The notes under the pieces: generated by a model
The model's database searches: none
Seen by the model: the letters and a program-made list of their open reading frames with translations, nothing else
What the model was told of the DNA's origin: nothing
Translations under genes and position numbers: made by a program
From: Marsupella aquatica
Lineage: Eukaryota > Marchantiophyta
Direction: 5' to 3'
DNA: 64,000 nucleotides
Assembly: GCA_973895155.1 (NCBI GenBank)
Contig: OZ316893.1
Coordinates: 10,478,001 to 10,542,000 of the forward strand
Part shown: positions 1 through 11,824 of the stretch, one piece after another
How positions within the stretch are numbered: the stretch's first letter is position 1
How the letters are laid out: each line of letters opens with the position of its first letter

Positions 1-109
1 ACTCATGACATATGTATTGAATTGTTTTATTGTGATCACTTGTGAATTTTACATGCAACTTTCTATCTAACCTCTATTGCTCAATATAACTTTATTTCCT
101 ACTTATTCC

Positions 110-290
110 ATAATTTTCATTCTCACCCTCGTGTTTCCCTCCTTCGTGGTACGTCTGTCCCTCCTCCTCCCTTCCTCTTTCTCCTCCCTCCTTCCTCTTC
201 CATTGTACTCCCTCCCTTTTCCATCCTTCATTGTACCTCCCTCCATCCTCCCTTCCTCTTCCCTCCTGCCCCATCCATATATTGGACCAT
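110..290. repeat. Pyrimidine-rich low-complexity tract
   Basis: The plus strand is almost entirely C and T, built from repeats of short CCTCC and TTCCTC blocks. Open frames here on both strands are compositional artefacts. No gene is seen in bases 1-840. Confidence 0.8.
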
Positions 291-335
291 CCACCCTCTT
301 CATTGTCTCACCTCACAATAATCTTAATTTTTAGT

Positions 336-815
336 TTGCGAACAATTTGCGAAGCTCACAAACTCTCACCAGACTCGCAATTTCTATGAAGCTTTTCGTT
401 TCTCAATATTTCCATACTATACTCTTTGCAAACTTGTGATGCAAAATCAATCACACATTTCATATTCTCACCGTTTCGCAAATCTTCCATCCTCCGACAT
501 TCTTAAACTTGTCAAACAACTACTATCGCAAAACATTTTCAATCCAACCTTCTTCGCAAATATTTACATGAGTTAGTTTCGGAGTCGGCGAGCGATTTTC
601 CCGTCTTTAGAAGGCGCCTTTCCATTCGGCGCGTTTCGGTAAAACTTGCAAAACCACTTACTTTGCAACGTATTAGCGATATAATGCGCTTCAAGTATTA
701 TATTTGCGATAGGGGTAGAATCGCAAATTGCGATGCAGGTTGATTCGCAAATTATGCAAAGCGCCGCCCATCGGAAATACAAGAGCGTCGACAAAAATAC
801 CTTCGCAAAAGTGTC
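336..815. other. Cluster of TTCGCAAA/TTTGCGAA motifs
   Basis: At least ten copies of the core TCGCAA or its complement TTGCGA lie within about 480 bp, on both strands, for example near 338, 349, 471, 528, 553, 703, 719, 743 and 802. Spacing is irregular, so it is not a simple tandem repeat. It could be a degraded transposon subterminal region with clustered transposase-binding sites, or a relic satellite. No gene overlaps it. Confidence 0.45.
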
Positions 816-842
816 AAATATGTTGTAGTGTGTAGCTTACTC

Positions 843-1039
843 TGTTGTGAAGAGGGATATGTTTAGTAGACCCCCTTCTGGAAAAATTTTGCTTAATCAA
901 CCCCCTCGATACTTTCCCCAACCTGGACCGTTGATGGACCTTTGGATCTCAGATCTGGACCATTGATAGACCTCAGGGGGTAGATCAAGTAACAAGTTTC
1001 ATTTTGGGGGTCTATCAAGCAAATACCTCATGTTGTGAA
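843..1039. mobile_element. Mutator-type MITE with 9-bp target duplication
   Basis: A 179-bp body (852-1030) is flanked on both sides by the direct repeat TGTTGTGAA (843-851 and 1031-1039). The ends are inverted repeats: the left starts GAGGGATATGTTTAGTAGAC and the complement of the right reads GAGGTATTTGCTTGATAGAC, about 19 of 24 positions matching with the following C run. A second inverted stretch around the C/G runs makes the element largely palindromic. A 9-bp target duplication is typical of Mutator-like elements. It has no coding capacity and would depend on a transposase supplied elsewhere. Confidence 0.75.
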
Positions 1040-1615
1040 TGGTGGCCTTCAATGCTAAGCCAAAAAGAGTCTCAAAAACACTCTGCAATCTAGACTCAAC
1101 AAGTACATACAAAGAATGACTTGTTTACTACAAATTTTATTTATTGATTCTTAAGTTTGATTACAAAATTGGTAGGCAAGGCTACTTCTACGGTTTGCAG
1201 CCCAGTTGAGCTCAAATATAGTACACCTAGCAGAAATCCTAAATACTCCACTTGCATGGTGGGAGAACCTAAGTAAAGTACTCCTACCAAAAAACCAATA
1301 TTTAACTCTTTGAATTTCCCTTAAGGAGTACTTTTACCTGATAACCAAGAAAGAACTATGCTGACCTGCCAATAGTCTACAACCCAAATGCACTTAAAAT
1401 TACACTTATAGTGGAACTACTCCTCAGAAATAAGGCCCCGAGGTCTTGTGCTCCTTTGCAAAGCAATGTTGCTAGAATATTCTGCTTCATTTGAAATATT
1501 CGCCTTGCTTGTTCCTCCTATGTCATGGCATCATGATACTTTGATTTTGATGCTGCCTCAATTTGTTGTGCCTCTCCATCATCTTGTCTTACTCTCATCA
1601 TGGACTTAAGCTCCC
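1040..1615. other. Intergenic, no recognisable feature
   Basis: AT-rich unique-looking DNA. I see no convincing coding region, RNA gene or repeat structure here. Confidence 0.5.
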
Positions 1616-2329
1616 CTAAGATGGCTGCCATATCTTCTTGGGTATGTAGCTTTCAAGGGCTGAGACTTGGGATGGCCAAGGTTGCCCATTGGTTGCAGAT
1701 TTGCACTTGGAGTGAGAGTTGGAGGGGTGCAGTGGGGCTATATCTGAAATTCCACCTGAAGCAGATTGAGGCAGTTGGACCTGATGAAGTTCAAGAGCGC
1801 TTTGACTTCTTTGATAAGCCACCCAACGCATCCATGCGGACATGTAGAACATTCTTTGCCTGCCATATATGAGTGTGTGGACATCAATACTAGACATCAT
1901 AAGATCTGGATTTTGTGGCACTGCTTTGTCCCCACCTTCTGGATTCCTGATCTAGACTGAATGTCCTTCAAGCTCACTCTCAAGTGGTCTTTGAGGGTAC
2001 ACTCCTCAAAACAAACATTTGGGTACATGGCCTTGTAGGCAGAGTAGACAGCCTTCCATACCTTCCCAAGAATCAACTGCACAACATTTTCGTTCCCTTT
2101 CTTTTTTATATATGAGCTCTGCAAAGTGAATTTGGTAGTCTCCTATGAGCTTACAAGCGTCATCCTTAGACACCAATTTCCCAGGCAATTCCCATTCTGG
2201 CTTTACCTGGGCACCATCCACTGGCAAGTTAAACCTTTCCCTTCCCCTTGTGTTATGGTGATTCCAAGTCCTGCCCCTTCCCCTACGGCACATTTGCTTC
2301 CTTCCCATTTGCATCTCAATTAATTTCAC
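1616..2329 (-). pseudogene. Possible decayed coding region, unknown
   Basis: Three overlapping minus-strand open frames (2006-2329, 1897-2124, 1616-1921) have protein-like composition. The first contains an arginine/glycine-rich start (RGRGRTW), then a segment KPEWELPGKLVSKDDACK and a charged helix-like stretch (AELIYKKERERK). Joining them would need frame changes, so if this was a gene it is broken or has introns I cannot place. The layout loosely recalls transposon accessory proteins, but I recognise no family. The open frame may also be chance. Confidence 0.25.
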
Positions 2330-2514
2330 ATGCTAGATTTTTGAATTAGCAGCCATGGATCAGCTGATAGTTTAATCATCTCAGTGCTCCCTTTGTACTC
2401 ACTCTCTTCATTGTCATCACCACTATCACTCAACTCACTTTTCTCACAAGTGGCCGCACTTTCTTGAAGTGACATCTGACAATGAATTGGGCATAGTTAC
2501 CGTCCACTCCAAGA

Positions 2515-2920
2515 AAGAAAATCCAATTGAAGCCATTGACAGCAAGAAATTGAATTGAATCCAACTGAAAGCCATGATCTATAGGATGAAATAAATTGAA
2601 TCAAATGAATTGAATCCAATTGAAAGCCATGATCTATAGGATGAAATAAATTGAATCAAATGAATTGAATCCAATTGAAAGCCATCCACTCAGACCAAGA
2701 ATCTAACGGATCTGAAGAAATTGAATTGAATTGCAAGAAAATCCAAAAGCATGGTAAGAAACTGAAATGAATCCATTCAGTCTCATGCATGTTCCATAGG
2801 AAGAAATTAAATCCAGTCCAAATATAAACTAAATTGAATTGAAAGCAATTCACATGAAAAACTCACATTGAATTGAATCCAGTCAAAACCCATCCATGTA
2901 CGCACAAATGAATCCAAATG
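2515..2920. repeat. AATTGAATTGAATCCA-rich repeat with 55-bp tandem core
   Basis: Between about 2547 and 2690 a 55-bp unit containing GAAAGCCATGATCTATAGG is repeated about 2.5 times; the GCCAT anchor occurs at 2571, 2626 and 2681. The surrounding 400 bp carry many shorter variants of TTGAATTGAATCCA, indicating older rounds of slippage. Confidence 0.8.
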
Positions 2921-3015
2921 CCCTAAATTGAAGGAAAGTGAAAGCTATAAAAACCAACTACTCTATTAAATGTAAAGTGGTTGTAACCTGTCAATGAAAG
3001 CTTTTGTCTTAGCTG

Positions 3016-3365
3016 CTAAACTGACTCTGCTCCAAGTTGTTGTTCAAGAGCTGAAGCAAAACAAACGTTGAATTTTTTCTTTGTCTCCACCTTCACGAGC
3101 AACCCAATCATTTCAGCTTTGGCCTCAGCCGTGAGGTGGGCTCGATCTGCAGTGCCCTTGATTAGAGCCTCAACTTGCTCTTCTATTGAACACATTGCAG
3201 AAGGAATAGTGCCAATCCCCACGCCCTTCTCCTTCTTTGCCCGTCTAGCTTGATCATGCAAATGATGGCGCTCTCCCACCTCCCTCTTTTGTTGTTGCCA
3301 CTTGTGGTGCCCACTCTCCTGGACCTCAATCAATTGCCCCGCCGCCATGGACTTGATTGAGCTCA
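3016..3365 (-). CDS. Hypothetical protein, doubtful
   Basis: A minus-strand frame stays open from beyond 3453 to a stop at 3016, with internal ATGs near 3365 and 3348. It encodes a hydrophilic, charged protein with a KWQQQKREVGERHHLHDQ segment, an acidic/amphipathic middle and a Lys-rich end (KVETKKKF). I recognise no domain. It lies downstream on the same strand of no known gene and next to repeat-rich DNA. It could be one exon of a captured or transposon-derived gene, or chance. Confidence 0.25.
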
Positions 3366-3739
3366 TGTGGCGTTTGCTCTGCAACGTTGTGCACACTCCT
3401 CTGCAGGTCTTGGAGTAGGAATGGACAACTTTGGACAAAAAACTATCAACCACAAATATTCCTGGTTGAAAATTTTTGAACTCACATTTTCTGCCCTTGT
3501 ACTTAGAATGTTAACCATAGTTGGGTTAACTGTTACTCAACTAAGGTTTTTGCCCAACCATGGCTGAGAATTTAGTGAAGATGACACTTTCTCTCTGTTG
3601 TGTAACGGACATCAAGTTCTACTTTCTGGTCAGCAGGAAGGGTGAAGAGAAATTGTTTGCTAGGCCATTTTGAATTATACAGACAACTAAGACCATTGGG
3701 GAAGATGACACATTCAATGGTAGAGTCAAAGGGAGAACC

Positions 3740-4170
3740 TTTTTATAGTGAGAACAATCCCAATGCCCGTGCATTGCACGAAAGATGTCAAGGTGATAAA
3801 AGATGTCGAGGAGAGAAATGATGTCAAACTGAACAAAAGATGTCGAAGTGATAAAAGATGTTGAGGAGAGAAAAGATGTCAAGGTGAGCAAAAGATGTAG
3901 AGGTGATAAAAAATGTCAAAGAGAGAAAAAAGATGTCAAGGTGATAGAAGATGTCGAGGTGAGCAAAGGATGTAAAGGAGAAAAGTTGTAAAGGGGAGGA
4001 AAGGTATCAAGGTGAGAAAAATGACATTGATCGAGGTGAGTAAAAGATGTCAAGGAGAGAAAATATGTCAAGATGAGAAAAATATGTCTAAGGTGAGAAA
4101 AAGATGTTGAGTAGACAAAAAGATGTCAAGATGACAAAATTATATGAAGGTGAGAAAAATTGTTAAGTGG
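3740..4170. repeat. Degenerate purine-rich minisatellite
   Basis: About twenty imperfect copies of a roughly 20-bp unit, consensus AAAGATGTCAAGGTGAGA with GTCGAGGAGA variants, run head to tail. The plus strand is strongly purine-biased, which explains the long open frame on the complement (3619-3891). Not a gene. Confidence 0.85.
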
Positions 4171-5095
4171 AGGCAAAGGTTTTGGGGCAAAGCATGTCCC
4201 AAAGTGTTATTGTAAAAGCAATGTTGTGGGGGAGAGCGAGAGCGTGGGAGGGAACGCAAGACGGGGGTGGTGGCTGGAGCATCACGTGGTCAAGTGTGGT
4301 CGCCCTCTGCTGATATAGAAATCTTTTCTCTCCTTCAATGGTACTGGTTTGTTCTTTCCTTTTCCACTTTTGTCAATTGCACAAAAGCTTTGAGATGGGA
4401 TAGTTTTGTATGGTGGGATTTAAAATATGACAATTGTCCTGTTTTAAATTGCCATTACATCCATTTCATTGTTATAAACAATTATCACTATGACCATTTT
4501 GTTGTTGGGGCCATTTACTCTTGAGGCCATTATGTCTTTGGTAGATAAGGTTATTGCAAAAAACAATTTAGGATTGAGTGTTAATCTAACTTGGAAAAAA
4601 TAGGAAATATAAAATTTCTTGATATACTCCCAATAGACTTAAATCTTTTTCACTGTCCTATAAATCGTCCCTTTTGAACTCACAACTTAATTTGTATTGT
4701 TCTCTATCTTTATTTTACGTGAATGGGGCAATCATGTGTCCAAATGTCATGTGGGGTCTACTTAAATTTTTGTGTCAGGACCACCTACCCATGATAGCCA
4801 CATGTCAACTCACACAATTCCCAATGACCTTTTTGTGGATGTTAGTATATGAGTCTAGATGTGGGTGGAAGCCCATCTGTGCCTCAAGCTAGTAGATACT
4901 CTTTTATTCTTCTTTTCACAGATCTGATGGGCAGGAAAATGTAAGCTTTAAATCCAAGGGTCATAATGAGTTCCCTCCAAAAGTGAATTTTGTAAGCAGA
5001 CGATGAGTACAAAAAGGCGCGATTGTATATTATAGTGAGTAGATAGGTGACGCTTACCCCACTTACCTTTTCAATTTGTGTTCTTGCATATGTAA
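4171..5095. other. Intergenic, no recognisable feature
   Basis: No coding region, RNA gene or terminal repeat could be supported in this stretch, which ends at the target site of the Harbinger element. Confidence 0.5.
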
Positions 5096-5553
5096 TTAGA
5101 GCATCTCCAACGGTTGCGGTATATGTTACGGTAACGGGGTTATGCCTGAACCCAGTCACTTAGAGGGAAAAAGGCAACCCCAACAGGCTGACGCTAACGC
5201 CAACGGAGAATGCGCAAACGGGGTTTGAGCTCACAAGATCGCTATACTGCCGCTCATATGGCGTATCGACGGGATAACTTTGGCGTTCACGGGGTTCTCT
5301 CAGATGCAGATCGGACGGTCTGGAAGGGCTCAAGCTCCGTGCGGGAAGGAACTCCATGCGGGAAGGAGAAAATGCAAACTGTGAAACAATTCCCGCTTCA
5401 AGTCGGGAAAAGGTCATTGACACACAGCGATGAACACATGAAATTGAACAGGGCTTGAAGCACGTATTGAAGTGTGCGCACTGGCATCACACACAGAGAA
5501 TTCGTCAATTCTGCATTCTCACTGTCAATTTTCAGCTCCCACAGTGCATCGCC

Positions 5554-6705
5554 ATGCCTCCACAGGATGTCTCCGCCAAGGGAAAGGGGAAGAAGCAGGC
5601 AAATTTCTCAAACATAGAGATTGAGCAGATTGCAAGGTCTTGGCTTGCGTGCAACAACTGCTCATCTGTGGGAGCTCAGCAAAAGTTGGACGTGTATTGG
5701 AGCAAGATTGAGGCACATTTTATGAAAGCCATGGCTGATTTTAGGAAGAAGCACCCAGGTGTAGTGAAGAATGTACCAAGGTCTATCCGCTCCTTGGGCT
5801 TGAAATGGAGTGAAATCAATCACGACTGTGCCTAGTTCACAAGAGCGATGTCAACAATCATTGAGCTGAACGAGTCTGGCACTAATGAAGAGGAGCAAAT
5901 GGAGAAGGCAAAAGCGCTTTATCAACAGACCCACAAGAAGGGCCTTGAGTTTACGATGGATGGAGCATGGCAAATCCTGAAGGATTCACTGAAGTGGCAG
6001 GTTGCAGCACGACTAAACGACAAGTATCTTGAGCGAGCTTCGAAGCGAAAGAGGAACAATAGTGGCATAGGTGTAGACAATGAGACTATTGAACTAGCTG
6101 ATGAATCAAGCCTTGGAAACAAAATTGCTACACCATAAATGGTTACTGATCGCCCAATTGGTAACAAGAAAGCCAAGGAGTTGGCTGCTCTAGAAAGGAA
6201 GGCTGCCAAGAGCAGGAGTTCATTGGCCGATTCCACATCAGAGATTGCCGCTGCTTTGAATCGGAGGGCTCGTGCTATGGAGGATGTTTATGAGATCCAG
6301 CTATTCTCTGTGAACATGGACAACCTGGACCTGCAGGCTCAAAAGTTTTTGAAAATGAAGAGGGAGGTGGCAGAGTTACAGCTCATGAAGCACCTTAAAT
6401 CTGTGCAAACCTCCAGGGACGAATCCTTGCTCTCACCAATGATTCCAGTTCACCAAGAGAACATTTCGCCCAATGTTGCAAACAGAGAATGCAACTCTGC
6501 ACTCTTCCCGGGCGATGAAAGGATCGGAGATGAAGAGGATGCTGACGACGGTGAGGACATTGAGGAATCACCTCCAGTAGGAGGAGACTTTGCAAATGAA
6601 AACGATACTCCCCTAGATAGTCAGAGTCCGAACTGGATGGATTCTTTTTCAGGGAATGCTCTCCAATACCAGGATATTAATAGAAACTTGTACTCTTTCA
6701 TGTAG
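5554..6705 (+). pseudogene. Harbinger Myb/SANT-like accessory protein (broken)
   Basis: From the ATG at 5554 one frame runs to 6705, interrupted only by two in-frame stops: TAG at 5833-5835 and TAA at 6136-6138. Without them it would be about 380 residues. The N-terminus has a Lys/Gly segment (SAKGKGKKQ), then a Myb/SANT-like three-helix region (FSNIEIEQIARSWLACN, YWSKIEAHF, RSIRSLGLKWSEINHDC), then LNESGTNEEE. A basic middle and a C-terminal helical region follow, ending in an acidic tail. In Harbinger elements this protein binds the DNA ends and helps move the transposase into the nucleus. It converges on the transposase gene within the same element. The two stops are the only lesions seen; a short intron removing either is possible but not obvious. 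Confidence 0.85.
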
Positions 6706-7072
6706 TGTGCAAACAGAACATTCATTTCACAAACCATTGCACACATTGTATGTCTGATCACGATATTTATTCATATGGCCTGGACCAGATATTCCAGCTA
6801 CAACTTACTGCTCATTGCATCGTCAATGCATTGCGATTTAATGTACTTTGCAACCTCATATGAGATGAATGACTAGGTTGTCGTGGCATTCATAAACTCA
6901 CATTCCAGAAATCCATTGAAGTCCTTCAATTTTGCACAAGTAAAAGGTATGGTGGAGAAATTTATATAAATAAAGTCAAATACAATTCCTCCGAACTAGA
7001 GACTGTGTACGTCAGACTTGGCCCTGTCTAATGTGTACCCTCACTCAAGTCCTCACTCTATCACTCGGAGTG

Positions 7073-8396
7073 TCACTCCTCATCGTCGTCACCTCTAATC
7101 TGCCATAGATGTTCAACCAGGTCATCTCGAAGTTGGTTTGCATTTGTTGTATTGGCGATAAGCCCCATATTGTGAGTCAGTCCTGCAAAAGAGACACGAG
7201 GTCGTGGCCTGTGTTGCCACTGGACATCATTTCTATCGAACAGATAATCATGTGTCAAGTCAAATTCATCAGCCTCGTCCTCAATGATCATATTGTGCAT
7301 GATGATTGCAGCTTTCCAGATCAATGTCATTTGATCTCTACTCCACCATCGTGCTGGGTTCTTAACCATTGTGAATCTGGCCTGCAAGACACCAAAGCAT
7401 CGTTCTACATCCTTCCGCACTGATTCTTGTCTCTTGGCATACCATTTCCTTTTGGCTCCTTGGGGATCTGCAATAGTCTTCATGAAGATTGTGTAATCTG
7501 GATAGATTCCATCAGTCTGCAAGAAGATAGAACATTTTGTAGTCATGCCTGTAAACAGAGAAGGCAACATTGGGAGCCACTCCATTCAACAAGTTGACCA
7601 GCAATGGAGATCTATCAATGATGTTGATGTCATTGTTTGATCCTGGAATTCCAGCAAATGCATGCCATATCCACAAGTCTGAAATGGCAACTGCTTCGAG
7701 TACAATTGAATTCAACCCATCCTTGTCTCGGAATTGTCCTTGTTCACCCACTGGGCAATTCTTCCATGTCCAATGGGTGCAATCAAGTGACCCAAACATC
7801 CCAACAAATCCTCGCTTTCGATTGATCTCCATATGCCTTCTCACATCCTCCTCTGTAGGGTGCCGAAGGTACTCCTCGCCAAAACAATTCACAATGGCTT
7901 GCACAAAGTGCTTGAATGCAGCAATTGCAGTAGACTCTCCAATCCGAACATACTCATCGACAGCATCCCCTGCCGAGCCGTAGCACATCATCCTGAGTGC
8001 TGCAGTCATTTTTTGAATGCTGTTGAGGCCTACTTTCCCGGTTGCATCAGGCTTTTGCACAAAGTACTCATCCTCCTGAAGAATTTTGTTGTGAATACGT
8101 ATAAACAAATCCCTTCTCATACGAAACCTCCTCCTGAACAAATGAGGTGGAAAAGCTGCAAAGGATGAAAAGTAGTCTCCCCAAATCCTGTCATGCCCTG
8201 AGACATGATCGTGCAAAATATTTGGGGAGCGGCCAACTGTCGAGCCTCCATGTGTTCTATTCAAGACCTCTGCCATCTCTTCAAGCATGTCTCCTTCCTC
8301 CAAGAGATTGCTGATGTGATCAGCAAGAACATCCTCTATGTCATCGTCGGACCCAACTCGATCAACTACCCATTGTTGAAATTGAGGGGGATCCAT
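7073..8396 (-). pseudogene. Harbinger DDE transposase (frameshifted)
   Basis: The start ATG is at 8396. The first frame ends at a TGA at 7512-7514 and the family sequence continues in another frame down to 7073. Together about 440 residues, normal for the family. The DDE triad is visible: Asp in GSLDCTHWTWKNCP, Asp in GIPGSNNDINIIDRSP, and Glu in RKDVERCFGVLQARF, followed by IIMHNMIIEDEADE typical of the DDE_Tnp_4 fold. The frame change falls at YLLAD/GIYPDY, where family members read without a break. A net one-base shift (about four extra bases near 7512-7520) explains it. The sequence CTTGCAG just before the break resembles a 3' splice site, so a small intron is an alternative. Confidence 0.88.
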
Positions 8397-8983
8397 AGCT
8401 CACAAACAGAAATGCTGATTGACGAAGAGGATGTGAAATTGCCAATCAATCGACAATTCAAGCACAACTGTGAATGTTGAAATGGCAAGAGACAACTTAT
8501 GTGTCCATGAAGCTTCAGGTGATTCCCTCGGAATCCACAAGACATTGTGGTGCAGTGTGCCATCGATGTCGCAGAGCAATTTCAGCCGAACTTCAGCAAT
8601 TTCAGCCAATGTGGACAAGTGCCTTCAATGGCAACATGCCAAGTCCAGTGGACGAAGGTGCGCAAACCTCTGAAGCAAGAAGCTCAAATTATGGATGCAA
8701 GAGGTCAACAAACATATGTCCAAAGCCCAACATCGGACATTGCCATTGCGGAGTGGACCTCCGTGGAGAGAGGGGGCAAACACAATATACAAGCAACCAC
8801 GTCTTTGCTGGACGGCCGGACGCGTCTTAAATAAAATGGCGAGCACAAAAAATGGCGTAACCGATGGGGTTGCCCTTTGACAAACCCCGCACGGGCTTTA
8901 GCGCAACCTAAAAAAAGCAGCGGAGGTGCGCTGTATTTAATGTGTAGCGTAAGCAAATGGCGTAACCATTGGAGATGCTCTTA

Positions 8984-10458
8984 TAGAGATATATTCACAA
9001 AAAATATTTTTGGAAGTCTAGAGCACTGTGTGCAAAACTAACATGCCTGGCTTCTTTGAAGCAAAAGGCAAGATTGACTATGGAGGACAAAGAGTAAGCT
9101 TCTCTAGTGGACAGTATTTTTGATTGAGCATCACAGTAGGGTATTTGGCAGCTTGCGTCATAAAGATAAAATACATCAATACAACTAAAGTATATAAATT
9201 ATACATGCATACAGGATATATTATGCTCACTCATCAAAGTAGGAGTGGTTGGACTTGACAGGGGAGAGGTGGAGTCTAGACTTCTAGATGGTAGTCAATT
9301 AAAGCTAGGACCAAATCAGCTGGATCTTTGGGTTTCCAGTGAGAAAGCATTTTTTTGAAGCTGCTATAATGGTGAAAGCAACTTTCAGTATTTTGTCTTA
9401 TTCAAACTTATTTTGTTATGCATTTTTATTTCAATGTGTCTTACCAAGGTGCATCCCTTGTATAGTTTAGATTTCCAATTTATTCTGGCACCCCTCTAAT
9501 TTTTTTAAATCTTTGCTATAGTTTAAGATCATCCACCCTGTAACAAAGCTTGTTGAATTTTTAGCCCTTATCCTCATGAGTACTGAAGAAATGATCTAGA
9601 TAATGTGCACACCTTATGTCTTTAAGTACTACTCATGGTTTTGTGTCCTAAATTTATGGGTTTAGTTATTTTGAGTGTCATTACCTAAAGTAAGTACATA
9701 AGTATCTCTACTCATGTACATTATGTGCACATCCCAATACCATAAACTTAAACTTTTTAAACTTTCCTGTTCATTATTATTTTTCTTTACATGTATATTT
9801 TTATTTTTGTACCTTATGTGCACAGTCAAGTTTCAATATCATAGACTGTACATCTTCCTAGTCAATGTCCTGTTTATATTTTAATTAGAATACCTACATA
9901 TCACTCAAAAACAAAAAGTGAAGCATGCTATAATGGGTTGGCATGGAATGAAGAACATGAGTCTTGTGGAAAAGTGATGATTGTGTAAATGTCACACTGT
10001 TAGGCAAATGCAAACTTGGAAAGAGATGATTGGCTAATGTCTTAAAGCTCTAGGAGAGACTCACTTTGAGCAGGCTCCGTTTAACATAACAAATGAATAG
10101 ATAATTGCAAGGAAACAGTTGCATTAATCAATCTATGATCAGGTAGATCTGAAATTCAAAGTAACTTAAATAACAAACAAAAATAGTGCAGAGCAAATGT
10201 ATATCTGGCATAAGTATAGGGCTAGCTAAGAGACCCCTTCAGGCTACATTTATATCAATAGTGACTCAGATGGTGAAATGTGGTATTTTCATGCTTATTG
10301 CAAGTTGGATCATTCCTTTGAACTGTGAGGGTATGGATCAAGGCAGGATGACATGCCTATAAAATGCTTTATAGACCCAATGCATAAATGCAAAGTTGAT
10401 GTAGAAGAAGTTCTTGTTAGGAAAGCCATAATAAGGAGTTTTGGCAGACACTATACTA
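8984..10458. other. Intergenic, no recognisable feature
   Basis: AT-rich DNA between the Harbinger element and a small MITE. No supported gene or repeat. Confidence 0.5.
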
Positions 10459-10565
10459 GTGACTCTGCAAGAGATAGATGAACAGTCAATCTGGATCTTT
10501 CATGGGTCCATCAAGTAACACTTTGCCTTTTTGGGGTCCATCAAGTATCTCTCTGTGACTCTGCA
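10459..10565. mobile_element. 85-bp Mutator-type MITE with 11-bp target duplication
   Basis: A body of 85 bp (10470-10554) lies between two identical copies of GTGACTCTGCA (10459-10469 and 10555-10565). The right end reads, on its complement, AGAGAGATACTTGATGGACC, closely related to the MULE-1 and MULE-2 ends in this window. The left end starts AGAGATAGATGA. The motif GGGTCCATCAAGTA occurs twice inside. This looks like an extreme internal deletion of a Mutator-like element. Confidence 0.75.
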
Positions 10566-11820
10566 GAGGAAGATGCATCATTGCCCATTCAATAGTGCAA
10601 TGAAAGAAGGATCTCTTGGAAAAGCCTATTTCACGAGACTAAAGAAAGTGCCACAATAGATTTGTGTTGATCATATTTTTGCTAAGATGAGATGTCTTGA
10701 CAAGGGGGTGACTTTTGGTGATCCTTTGGCAGTTTGTTCCATTGGCTAATATACCTAAATCTAACTATTAAAAACTAGTTCAAAAAGTGGAGGTTTTAGG
10801 GTATAGATGATGGTGCTTTTGGGGGCCAGGGAATGAGGAGAGAGGCTAGGGGCGAGGGCATTACTCTGCTTAGATAACTGTCTACACAGTTTGGGGTTTA
10901 AGTCCCTACCAGGTCTCATTGGATAAATAGACATACAAAGACAGGGACTTAGATTCATATTAACAAGTGTGCGTAATTGTAGCATGGCTGAATCCCGGGG
11001 TCCTCACTTCTTTTCTTCCAACCTATTGCGCGCGACGAAGTTAGAGGTTTCTTAATTCAATTGGGTGGAAAACTTTAAAATATTTGTTGAAGAAACATAG
11101 CCAGGGGTGTTTGAATCCAATTTTGAGAATTATAAGAACTATGGGGTTTTTAAATACCAAATTTGGGAATATCCCTAAAAGATTCCATATAGTTAGTGGT
11201 TAAAAACAGTAAAGATTTTACTTTGATTTCTTAAGTTTCAGGGTGTTTATTACTTGAAAACTTTGCAAGTGATATAAGACCTCCTTTGGAATAAGGCCTG
11301 TGAGGGCTTAATATTATCAAATAATCAACCCAATGTGCTCTCCATTGCATATGTTGTCCTGGCTATAAGTTGTGGCAATTTAATGCCCATTTCATTTGTT
11401 GTCCTGGCTATGAGTTGTGGCAATGTAGATGTTTGGTGCCTACTTTTGCTACGATTTGTAGCTGATGCCTGGGCCAATGCCTCCTTTTGCTACAATTCTG
11501 CAATTGTCGTCTTTAATTTTTTGGGGGCATTGCTTATATTTTCCCAGCTAATATTAACTTCAATGTTTTCAAAAGGGGATAATATTTCAACATAAAGAAG
11601 CTAGATTTACTTTTGTGAGACAGGCTGTGGAAATCATTGAGAGGACTTTTCTGTGAGAACTTAGAGTAAAAATTCATTAGAAATTGAATTTATCCAAAAA
11701 CAAATAAAAACGTAAGTATGGTTCACCATGTAGCAACATGGGATTATTCATGATTATTGTTCTCACTAACTTGGGCACTAACTTGGCTCAAGTTATTAGA
11801 TCACATGTCCAGGTTAGCAT
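10566..11820. other. Intergenic with one short duplication
   Basis: No gene supported. Around 11345-11430 a roughly 62-bp segment containing TTGTCCTGGCTATAAGTTGT is directly repeated once with changes. Confidence 0.5.
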
Positions 11821-11824
11821 TTTG

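Larger units (their letters stand above)
5096..8983. mobile_element. PIF/Harbinger DNA transposon, full-length
   Basis: A 3,882-bp body (5099-8980) is flanked by the trinucleotide TTA (5096-5098 and 8981-8983), the target duplication expected for PIF/Harbinger. The terminal inverted repeats begin GAGCATCTCCAACGGTTGCG on the left and GAGCATCTCCAATGGTTACG in the complement of the right end, 18 of 20 identical. Inside are the two genes usual for this superfamily, facing each other: a Myb/SANT-like protein on the plus strand and a DDE transposase on the minus strand. Both are broken, so this copy is probably no longer autonomous, although good ends and an intact target duplication imply a fairly recent insertion. 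Confidence 0.95.

Noticed and set aside
77-334. 85-codon plus-strand and 60-66-codon minus-strand open frames
   Set aside because: They lie in a C/T-only tract whose composition lacks stops in several frames; no protein resemblance.
3619-3891. 90-codon minus-strand frame
   Set aside because: Product of the purine-rich minisatellite; repeats of TSF-type residues only reflect the repeated unit.
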